From: an uncultured Clostridia bacterium
Lineage (GTDB): Bacteria; Bacillota_A; Clostridia; Christensenellales; Aristaeellaceae
Direction of reading: 5' to 3'
Length of the DNA stretch: 8,693 bases
Assembly: GCA_947166205.1 (NCBI GenBank)
Contig: CAMVDI010000068.1
Location: forward strand, 1-8,693
The notes below the pieces were generated by a model, which was given only the letters and a program-made list of their open reading frames with translations, searched no databases and was not told where the DNA came from. Position numbers and translations under genes: made by a program. Position 1 is the stretch's first letter, and each line of letters starts with the position of its first letter. Positions 1-5,810 of the stretch are shown piece by piece.

Positions 1-2
1 AG

Positions 3-1178
3 AGCTTCCAGAAGGCCAACGGCCTGGAGGAGGACGGGGTGGCGGGCAAGGCCACCTACAGCATCCTCTTCAGCAACCGTGCGCTGGCGGCCGGCACCAC
101 GCCGACCCCGGTGCCGGAGACCACCCCCGTGCCCGGCAGCGAGGAGAGCGGACTGCCCTCCGAAGCGAGCTATGAGACCCTGCGGAAGGGGACGGTCAGC
201 GCGGACGTGGCCATGATGCAGCAGGCGCTGATCGATCTGGGATACCTGACCGGGGAGCCGGACGGAAACTACGGCACGGCCACGGAGCGGGCGGTCCGCG
301 CCTTCCAGACGATGAACGGGCTGAACGCGGACGGCACCGCCGGAACGAAGACCCTGAGCCTCATGTACTCCATCGACGCGGTCTCCGCGGGCACCACGCC
401 CACCCCCGCGCCGGCGGAAGTCAAGGCCGCCCAGGCGGCGGAGGCCGCGAAGGCCGCGGAGAACGGGAACCTGAAGAAGGGCGCCAGCGGGGACGCGGTC
501 AAGGCCATGCAGCAGCAGCTGATCAAGCTGGGATACCTGAGCGGAAAGGCGGACGGCATTTTCGGCACGAAGACCTACGAGGCGCTGGTGGCCTTCCAGC
601 GGGCGAACAAGCTGAAGGTGGACGGCGTGGCCGGCGCCAAGACCCTGAAGAAGCTGTCCGACGGCAAGGCGGTGGCGGCGGAGAAGGAAACCGCGGCGGC
701 GGATAACACAGCGCTGGTCAAGGTGACCACCTCGGCGGCCCGGACCCCCACGGCGGGCCGGGTTCAGTACGCCAACTGGTACACCACCGTCAAGGCCGTG
801 TGCCGGAAATACCCCTACGCTACGGTCTATGACTACGCCACGGGCATCTCCTGGCAGATTCACATCTTCTCCGTGGGGGCCCACGCGGACGTGGAGCCGC
901 TGACCGCAAACGACACGGCGAAGATGCTGAAGGTTTTCGGCGAGAACACCTGGAACGCCCGGGCGGTGTGGGTGGCCTTTGCCGACGGAAGCGTCTACAT
1001 GGCTTCGACCCATACCATGCCCCACGGGGTGAATCACCTGACGGACAACAATTTTGACGGACACACCTGCCTGCACTTCCCGCGGACCCAGGCCCAGGTG
1101 GAGGCCATCGGCCCCTACGCCACCTCCCACCAGGCCGCCATCGACGCGGGATGGGCCCAGACCCAGGCCATGAAATAA
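3..1178 (+). CDS. Secreted peptidoglycan-binding repeat protein with a C-terminal His/Cys motif domain (5' partial)
   Basis: The gene is cut by the window start. The reading frame is open from base 3, and an internal GTG at 39 is not the real start because the bases before it encode part of a binding module (SFQKANGLEEDGVAG). Three PG_binding_1-type modules are visible: a fragment at 3-77, one at about 180-371, and one at about 471-659. Each full module has the family pattern of a leading K-G, then QQxLIxLGYL, xGxxDGxFGxxT, AFQxxNxLxxDGxAGxKT. Thr/Pro linkers (GTTPTPVP, GTTPTPAP) and an Ala/Lys-rich linker separate them. Such modules bind cell-wall peptidoglycan, so the protein is probably exported, although the signal peptide lies outside the window. 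From about 759 a different domain follows, with HADVEPLT, MPHG (near 1017-1028) and DGHTCLHF (1056-1079). I recall similar C-terminal domains in other clostridial wall-binding proteins but know of no assigned function. The domain is not a recognisable YkuD or NlpC domain. Confidence 0.88.
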   Translation, partial: SFQKANGLEEDGVAGKATYSILFSNRALAAGTTPTPVPETTPVPGSEESGLPSEASYETLRKGTVSADVAMMQQALIDLGYLTGEPDGNYGTATERAVRAFQTMNGLNADGTAGTKTLSLMYSIDAVSAGTTPTPAPAEVKAAQAAEAAKAAENGNLKKGASGDAVKAMQQQLIKLGYLSGKADGIFGTKTYEALVAFQRANKLKVDGVAGAKTLKKLSDGKAVAAEKETAAADNTALVKVTTSAARTPTAGRVQYANWYTTVKAVCRKYPYATVYDYATGISWQIHIFSVGAHADVEPLTANDTAKMLKVFGENTWNARAVWVAFADGSVYMASTHTMPHGVNHLTDNNFDGHTCLHFPRTQAQVEAIGPYATSHQAAIDAGWAQTQAMK

Positions 1179-1180
1179 AA

Positions 1181-1209
1181 TTGACAGGTCCGGGACGAAA
1201 CCCTATAAT
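1181..1209 (+). promoter_or_regulatory. Consensus SigA/sigma-70-type promoter for the L,D-transpeptidase unit
   Basis: The -35 hexamer TTGACA (1181-1186) and the -10 hexamer TATAAT (1204-1209) both match the housekeeping consensus exactly and are 17 bp apart, the optimal spacing. The site begins three bases after the upstream stop codon, and the next gene starts at 1265. Transcription would be expected to begin at about 1214-1217, leaving a leader of roughly 50 nt. No extended -10 TG is present. Start-site position is inferred from spacing only. Confidence 0.9.
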
Positions 1210-1213
1210 AAAT

Positions 1214-1253
1214 GCCGTCACGCGGGCGCCGCGTGGCGGCTTTTACAGTTTTT
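1214..1253 (+). terminator. Strong hairpin followed by T-rich tail: upstream gene's terminator or 5' leader stem-loop
   Basis: GCCGTCACGCGG (1214-1225) pairs with CCGCGTGGCGGC (1229-1240) over 12 bp with one G-U wobble and a GCG loop. TTTTACAGTTTTT follows at 1241-1253. The shape suits a rho-independent terminator for the upstream wall-binding protein gene, but the T-tract is interrupted by ACAG. Because the hairpin lies just downstream of the consensus promoter, it would also form the extreme 5' end of the next transcript, where it could stabilise the mRNA or attenuate it. Confidence 0.6.
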
Positions 1254-1264
1254 ACGGAGGGGCT

Positions 1265-2422
1265 ATGAGGAAAACGACCGGATTCAGAAGGCTCTGCGCG
1301 GCGGCGCTGGGCCTGTTTCTGCTGTCCTCCCCTCCCGCCTCCCCCGCCGCCGCGGAACCTCTTCCGGCCCACGACCTGGTTTACAGGACCCCGAACGAAG
1401 GGAGCGAGGTGCTCTGCGATCACGACTTCTGCTTCTGGCAGATGGCGGAGGGGGAGACGGACGAGGACATCGTCTGGCAGGTGCTGACCCAGCCCATGAC
1501 CGTGGTGAGCGGAAACCAGAAGGAACAGGTGAAGGTCCGGGCCCGGCCTGAGAAGGACTGCAAGGAATATACCGGCGTGGTGACCTGCGCCAGCCAGGGG
1601 GTCCACGTGCTGCGGCAGGAAGGGGACTGGACCCTGATCGAGGCCTACTCCTCGGCGGAGGAAGGCTCCCGGGTGCAGGTCTGGGCCGAGCGCTTCCAGG
1701 GATACGTGGAGACGAAGCGGCTGAAGGAGATCCAGGTGGATCAGGAATACGGCCTGGTCATCGACAAGCTGCAGCAGCGGCTGTATGTCTACCGGGAAGG
1801 GCATCTGTTCTCCACCCTGCTGTGCTCCACCGGCTTTCCCCGGGCGGAAACGCCCTTCCACGAGACCCCGGCGGGGGAATTCGCCATCGTCAGCTGGGTG
1901 GGGGACTTTGTTTCCGACGGAGGGCTGTACTGCGCCAAGGGCCTGCGGATCAACAAGGGCATCATGATCCACGAGGTGCCCTACGCCCTGACCACGGACA
2001 AGCAGACCGGCGCGGAGAAGCGGGATTACCACCGCTGCGAGCGCTACCTGGGGGAGAAGGCCAGCCACGGCTGTATCCGGGTTCAGAAGGAGAAGAACCC
2101 GGAGGGCGTGAACGCCACCTGGCTGTGGAAGAACCTGAGCCGGAAGCCGGTGACGAAGGTCATCATCTGGGACGAGCTGGGCCGGGTGCTGGGGGAGCCG
2201 GACGCGGACTACCCGCTGTACTACAACCCGAGGGGCGGAAGCAATTACCACAGCTCGCCGGAATGCCTGGCCGTGCTGGAGGAGTACCGGCCCATGCAGG
2301 AATTCACCTGGGGACAGCTGGATGAGGCCCCCTACAGCTCCCTGACCCCCTGCCCGGCCTGCGCGCCCCAGCTGCGGCGGGAAGGCATCGAAACCGTGAA
2401 CGAAAAGAATACCAGACACTGA
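1265..2422 (+). CDS. Secreted L,D-transpeptidase (YkuD family) with SH3-like and Cys-rich C-terminal regions
   Basis: This 385-residue enzyme probably makes or edits 3-3 peptidoglycan cross-links, or attaches proteins to peptide stems, outside the membrane. Residues 1-30 form a signal peptide (basic start, hydrophobic AAALGLFLL, cleavage likely after PAAA). A region at about 85-155 looks like an SH3-type wall-binding domain. The YkuD catalytic domain spans about 159-305, with His236 in MIHE and the signature SHGCIRV containing His268 and nucleophile Cys270. The spacing between His236 and His268 is about twice the usual, which indicates an inserted lid segment. A short tail carries His329, Cys334, Cys363 and Cys366 (YHSSPEC and CPAC), which look like a metal-binding knuckle. 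ATG 1265 is preferred over earlier in-frame codons because GGAGG at 1256-1260 precedes it and a signal peptide follows directly. It is the first gene after the promoter at 1181. Confidence 0.92.
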   Translation: MRKTTGFRRLCAAALGLFLLSSPPASPAAAEPLPAHDLVYRTPNEGSEVLCDHDFCFWQMAEGETDEDIVWQVLTQPMTVVSGNQKEQVKVRARPEKDCKEYTGVVTCASQGVHVLRQEGDWTLIEAYSSAEEGSRVQVWAERFQGYVETKRLKEIQVDQEYGLVIDKLQQRLYVYREGHLFSTLLCSTGFPRAETPFHETPAGEFAIVSWVGDFVSDGGLYCAKGLRINKGIMIHEVPYALTTDKQTGAEKRDYHRCERYLGEKASHGCIRVQKEKNPEGVNATWLWKNLSRKPVTKVIIWDELGRVLGEPDADYPLYYNPRGGSNYHSSPECLAVLEEYRPMQEFTWGQLDEAPYSSLTPCPACAPQLRREGIETVNEKNTRH

Positions 2423-2434
2423 GAAGGCCCGGAG

Positions 2435-2462
2435 CCGGCTTTCCCCGGGCGGACGAAGCCGG
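2435..2462 (+). other. Inverted repeat in the gap before asnA
   Basis: CCGGCTT (2435-2441) and AAGCCGG (2456-2462) are perfect inverted repeats around a 14-nt GC-rich loop. No T-tract follows, so this is not a convincing terminator, and transcription probably continues into asnA. The 135-bp gap holds no promoter that I can recognise and no T-box signature. Confidence 0.35.
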
Positions 2463-2531
2463 GAAGCGGAAACGGCGGCCGCCTTCCGGAAAACCGAAGC
2501 CCCGGAAGAGCCCCGCCGGAGGGCGGAGATC

Positions 2532-2555
2532 ATGAAAAAGGAAAGAGGCGTTTGA
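2532..2555 (+). CDS. Possible seven-codon leader ORF upstream of asnA
   Basis: ATG at 2532 opens a short frame encoding MKKERGV and ends with TGA at 2553-2555, two bases before the preferred asnA ATG at 2558. GGAGGG at 2518-2523 sits 8 nt upstream, a better-placed ribosome binding site than any that serves asnA directly. The peptide has no Asn codons, so classical Asn attenuation is unlikely. If it is translated, ribosomes could reinitiate on asnA. A chance occurrence is quite possible. Confidence 0.25.
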   Translation: MKKERGV

Positions 2556-2557
2556 AG

Positions 2558-3562
2558 ATGCAGCTGATCATTCCGAAGAACTACAACCCCGTGCTGAACC
2601 TTCGGGACACAGAAATCGCCATCAAGCTGGTCAAGGACTTTTTTGAGGCGGAGCTGAGCAAGGCCCTGAACCTGACCCGGGTTTCCGCCCCCATCATGGT
2701 GACGCCGGAGAGCGGTCTGAACGACAACCTGAACGGCGTGGAGCGGCCGGTTTCCTTCGACGTGCTGGAGACCGGGCGCACGGTGGAGATCGTGCACTCC
2801 CTGGCCAAATGGAAGCGGCAGGCGCTGAAGACCTACGGCTTCCAGCCGGGGGAGGGCCTGTACACGGACATGAACGCCATCCGCCGGGACGAGGAGACGG
2901 ACAACATCCATTCCATCTTCGTGGACCAGTGGGACTGGGAGAGGATCATGGCCCCCGGGGAGCGGAACGCGGACTTCCTGAAGGAGATCGTCCGGAAGAT
3001 CTATCTGACGCTGCGGAAGACGGAGGGGTATGTCTGCGCCCACTATCCGCATATCAAGCCGGAGCTGCCGGACGAGATCACCTTTGTCACCACCCAGGAG
3101 CTGGAAGACCGGTATCCGGACAGCGATTCCCGGCAGCGGGAATACCTGGCGGCGAAGGAATACGGCGCGGTCTTCCTCATGCAGATCGGCGGCGCGCTCC
3201 GGAGCGGAAAAATCCATGACGGCCGCGCTCCGGACTATGACGACTGGAACCTGAACGGGGACATCCTGCTGTACGACCCGCTGCTGGACATGAGCCTGGA
3301 GGTTTCCAGCATGGGCATCCGGGTGGATCCGGAAGCGCTGCGCCGGCAGCTGAAGATCCGGGGATGCGAGGAGCGGGCGAAGCTTCCGTTCCAGAAGGCA
3401 CTGCTGAACGGGGAGCTGCCCCAGACCATCGGCGGGGGCATCGGACAGAGCCGCATGTGCGTCTACTTCCTGCGGAAGGCCCACGTGGGCGAGGTGCAGG
3501 CCAGCATGTGGCCGGACGAGGTGGTGGACGCCTGCCGGAAGGCGAACATCCTGCTGCTGTAG
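2558..3562 (+). CDS. asnA: Aspartate-ammonia ligase (asparagine synthetase A)
   Basis: AsnA is the cytosolic, ammonia-dependent enzyme that converts L-aspartate, ATP and NH3 to L-asparagine, AMP and PPi. Its fold is that of a class II aminoacyl-tRNA synthetase. The 334-residue length matches the family (about 330). Family blocks occur in order: SGLNDNLNGVERPVSFDV, HSLAKWKRQ (His80), GEGLYTDMNAIRRDE, DQWDWERIM, GAVFLMQIGG, RAPDYDDWNLNGDIL (residues 223-237), SSMGIRVD, and PQTIGGGIGQSRMC with the motif-3 Arg299. All blocks look intact, so the enzyme should be active. ATG 2558 gives the usual start MQLIIPKNY. An in-frame TTG at 2552 would add two residues, and the weak SD (AAGGA or AGAGG, 2537-2548) does not settle the choice. 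It sits between genes for surface proteins, probably on the transcript that begins near 1214. No Asn T-box is visible upstream. Confidence 0.97.
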   Translation: MQLIIPKNYNPVLNLRDTEIAIKLVKDFFEAELSKALNLTRVSAPIMVTPESGLNDNLNGVERPVSFDVLETGRTVEIVHSLAKWKRQALKTYGFQPGEGLYTDMNAIRRDEETDNIHSIFVDQWDWERIMAPGERNADFLKEIVRKIYLTLRKTEGYVCAHYPHIKPELPDEITFVTTQELEDRYPDSDSRQREYLAAKEYGAVFLMQIGGALRSGKIHDGRAPDYDDWNLNGDILLYDPLLDMSLEVSSMGIRVDPEALRRQLKIRGCEERAKLPFQKALLNGELPQTIGGGIGQSRMCVYFLRKAHVGEVQASMWPDEVVDACRKANILLL

Positions 3563-3612
3563 ACCGCGGTTCCGCGCCGGGGAGGAAGAACGGAAGAGGA
3601 GAGGGCAGAACG

Positions 3613-4653
3613 ATGAGACATGGAATTCGGAGCGGGCTCGCGCTGCTTTGCGGGCTGATGATGCTTTTGTCCGGGACCTGTGCCGCCGAGGGGGACGCCG
3701 GAACCGCCGCCGCCCTGGAGCTGCCGGAGCCGGCGGACGGGCTGTTCGTCAGCCTGACCCGGGACGAGGATCCCATGGTCGGGCCCCGGGACGGGAACTA
3801 TATCTTTGAACCCGGCGAGGCGAGCCCTGTGGGATACGCGGATCCCTCCATCACGGTGCGGATCGGCACCGGGCGGATCTATGACACGAACTACATGTAC
3901 GCCCGGGTCCGGATCGCGGATCCCATGCAGATCCGTACGGTCACGGCGGAGAAGAGCCTGGCCGCGAAGAACACCCTGCTGGGCAGCAAGCTGGCGGCCC
4001 GGGTCAAGGCGGTGGTGGCGGTCAACGGCGTGCTGGAGGCGGACGTCTCCGGCGAAAGCCAGTATGCCTTCGTGGACGGGCCCGTGATGCACCAGGGGAA
4101 CTGGAAGCGGCCGGGCGGAAAGGCCAGCGAGCAGAAGGTGGCCAACTGGAAGGCCCGGGAAGGGCTGGACACGCTGGTCATCGACGATCAGGGGGACCTG
4201 GTCATCCTGGAGGCGGAGACCTGGGGCGAAACCTATGAGAAGATCCTGGGGATGGGGGACAGCGCCGTGAACGTGCTGACCTTCGGCCCCGCGCTCATCG
4301 TGGACGGGGAGCCCCGGTACGGATACGACCGGCGCCAGATGTCCACCCACCGGCCCGCCCAGCGGATGGCCATCTGCCAGACGGGCCCGCTGGAATACCT
4401 GCTGATCACCAGCGAGGGCAGCGAGGATCCGGGCAGCAAGGGGCTGAAGCTGGACCAGTTTATCGAGCTGATCGCCACCCAGTTTCCGGAAGTGGAAACC
4501 GCCTACAACCTGGACGGCGGATCCTCCTCGACGCTGGTCTTCCGGAAGGGCAGCGAATTCTGGGCGAAGATCAACGCGCCGAGAAACCCGAAAAAGCGGG
4601 GCCTGCGGGATCTGATCTATTTCGCGGACGCCTGGGTTCCGGAGGGTGAATGA
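3613..4653 (+). CDS. Secreted phosphodiester glycosidase family protein (NAGPA domain)
   Basis: The 346-residue protein has an N-terminal signal peptide (LALLCGLMMLLSGTCAAE, likely cleaved after Ala25). Cys23 is not in a good lipobox. The rest matches the NAGPA domain, named for the animal enzyme that uncovers mannose-6-phosphate. Bacterial members are thought to cleave phosphodiester-linked sugars, often in wall or exopolysaccharide contexts. Family marks are VAVNG (Asn138), the HRPAQRMAICQ segment (246-256, equivalent to the usual PRTAIG), and the strongly conserved NLDGGSSSTLV (299-309), followed by N-x-P and a closing R-DLIYF. The substrate cannot be deduced. The start at ATG 3613 is supported by GAGGG at 3601-3605, 7 nt upstream, and by the signal peptide. 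The frame happens to stay open upstream inside asnA, but that is a shadow. The stop overlaps the start of the next gene, so the two are probably translationally coupled. Confidence 0.88.
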   Translation: MRHGIRSGLALLCGLMMLLSGTCAAEGDAGTAAALELPEPADGLFVSLTRDEDPMVGPRDGNYIFEPGEASPVGYADPSITVRIGTGRIYDTNYMYARVRIADPMQIRTVTAEKSLAAKNTLLGSKLAARVKAVVAVNGVLEADVSGESQYAFVDGPVMHQGNWKRPGGKASEQKVANWKAREGLDTLVIDDQGDLVILEAETWGETYEKILGMGDSAVNVLTFGPALIVDGEPRYGYDRRQMSTHRPAQRMAICQTGPLEYLLITSEGSEDPGSKGLKLDQFIELIATQFPEVETAYNLDGGSSSTLVFRKGSEFWAKINAPRNPKKRGLRDLIYFADAWVPEGE

Positions 4654-5765
4654 TGAGGAAGAGACTGCTTGCGGCGCTGATGATCCTGCTGGCGGGCTGC
4701 GCCGCCGCTTTCCCGGCCCCGGCGGAGAAAACCGTGACGATGACCTTTACCGGGGACGTGACGCTGGGCAGCGAGGAGATCCTGCGGAGCTGGGAGAACT
4801 CCTTTGACAGCGTGGCGGCCCGGGAAGGCTACGGATGGTTCTTCCGGAACATGCGGGAGCTGTTCTCGGAGGATGACCTGACGCTGGTGAACCTGGAGGG
4901 GGCCCTCACCGACAGCCCCGCCATGGAGGACACCGGAAAGACCTTCCGCTTCCGGGGCCCCCGGGATTTCGCGAAGATCCTGACGGTCAGTTCCATCGAA
5001 GCCTGCGCCATTTCCAACAACCATATTCTGGACTTCGGCGGCCAGGGGTATCTGAATACCCGGGAGGCGCTGGAGGAAAACGGGATCCTGTACTGCGGAA
5101 ACGAGTATTCCTTCATCTTTGAGAAGGATGGGATCCGGATCGGCTTTTTCGCGCTGGGAAACACCTTCTTTGAGGCCTACGCGCGGAAGGCGGCCGCGGA
5201 AGCGGCCCGGATGCGGGCGGAGGAGGGCGTCGACGCCATCGTCTTCAGCTTTCACGCCGGGCAGGAATACTCCACCCGGCACCGGGACTGGGATCAGGAC
5301 CGCCGGGCCCGCATCGCCATCCAGGAATGGGGCGCCGACCTGGTCATCATGCATCATCCCCACGTGGTTCAGGGGGTGGACCGGGTCAGGGGCCGGTATG
5401 TTTTCTATTCCCTGGGGAATTTCTGCTTCGGCGGAAACATGCAGATCCGGAGCCTGAAGAACGATCCCGCCGTGCGGGCGCTGGAGACCATGGCGGTGCG
5501 GATCGTCATGCACTTTGACGACGACGGAACCTATCTGGGCCAGGAGGGGCGGATCTATCCCTGCTACACCTCCTCCTCGGCGAAGCAGACCGGGGATCCC
5601 AATGATTTTCAGCCGAAATTCGTCACCGGGGAGGAAGCCCTGGGCGTGATCCGGAGGATCCAGTACGACACCGGGTTCGACCTGGGGGAGCCGGACCCGG
5701 AAAAGGGATATCTGGAGCTGCCGTATCTGCCGGCGGGCGGGGAAGAGAAGGACGCGGGGAAATGA
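4653..5765 (+). CDS. CapA family lipoprotein (PGA_cap metallophosphatase-like)
   Basis: The 370-residue protein belongs to the CapA/PgsA family, whose calcineurin-like fold is known from poly-gamma-glutamate capsule synthesis but occurs widely as stand-alone surface proteins. It starts with a lipoprotein signal ending in LLAG-Cys16, so it should be diacylated and held on the outer face of the membrane. Expected metal-site motifs are present: FTGDVTLG (Asp35), VNLEG, SNNHILDFG (Asn122, Asn123, His124), FSFHAGQEYS (His201), MHHPHVVQGV (His234, His235, His237) and YSLGNFCFGG. No PgsB or PgsC partners lie nearby, so capsule synthesis is not implied. The start is in ATGATGA overlapping the previous stop. 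The second ATG (4653) lies 7 nt after GGAGG (4641-4645). The first (4650) would add one Met with tighter spacing. It is the last gene before the terminator at 5772. Confidence 0.92.
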   Translation: MRKRLLAALMILLAGCAAAFPAPAEKTVTMTFTGDVTLGSEEILRSWENSFDSVAAREGYGWFFRNMRELFSEDDLTLVNLEGALTDSPAMEDTGKTFRFRGPRDFAKILTVSSIEACAISNNHILDFGGQGYLNTREALEENGILYCGNEYSFIFEKDGIRIGFFALGNTFFEAYARKAAAEAARMRAEEGVDAIVFSFHAGQEYSTRHRDWDQDRRARIAIQEWGADLVIMHHPHVVQGVDRVRGRYVFYSLGNFCFGGNMQIRSLKNDPAVRALETMAVRIVMHFDDDGTYLGQEGRIYPCYTSSSAKQTGDPNDFQPKFVTGEEALGVIRRIQYDTGFDLGEPDPEKGYLELPYLPAGGEEKDAGK

Positions 5766-5771
5766 CAATCC

Positions 5772-5792
5772 AAAGCCGGAAAGCGGCTTTTT
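5772..5792 (+). terminator. Rho-independent terminator after the CapA gene
   Basis: AAAGCCG (5772-5778) pairs perfectly with CGGCTTT (5784-5790) around a GAAAG loop, and a run of five T ends at 5792. It begins seven bases after the CapA stop codon. It probably ends the unit that starts at the 1181 promoter. No clear promoter follows before the next gene, so some read-through or a promoter inside the CapA gene is likely. Confidence 0.75.
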
Positions 5793-5810
5793 CGTGAGGA
5801 GAAGGTCAAT

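Noticed and set aside
2423..2557. T-box or other riboswitch upstream of asnA
   Set aside because: The gap is short, with no T-box consensus, no terminator/antiterminator pair and no T-tract.
1115..3484. A 789-residue open frame on the - strand
   Set aside because: It runs antisense through the transpeptidase and asnA genes, has low-complexity Arg/Pro/His/Gln-rich content with no recognisable domain, and arises from GC-rich third codon positions on the + strand.
3565..3576. CGCGG-TT-CCGCG inverted repeat after asnA as a terminator
   Set aside because: The two-base loop is too small, and no T-tract follows.
3364..3612. N-terminal extension of the glycosidase into asnA
   Set aside because: The extra residues are a shadow of asnA. 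A good ribosome binding site and a signal peptide place the start at 3613.
4650..5765. Poly-gamma-glutamate capsule locus
   Set aside because: Only a CapA-like protein is present. No PgsB-type ligase or PgsC-type partner occurs in the window.
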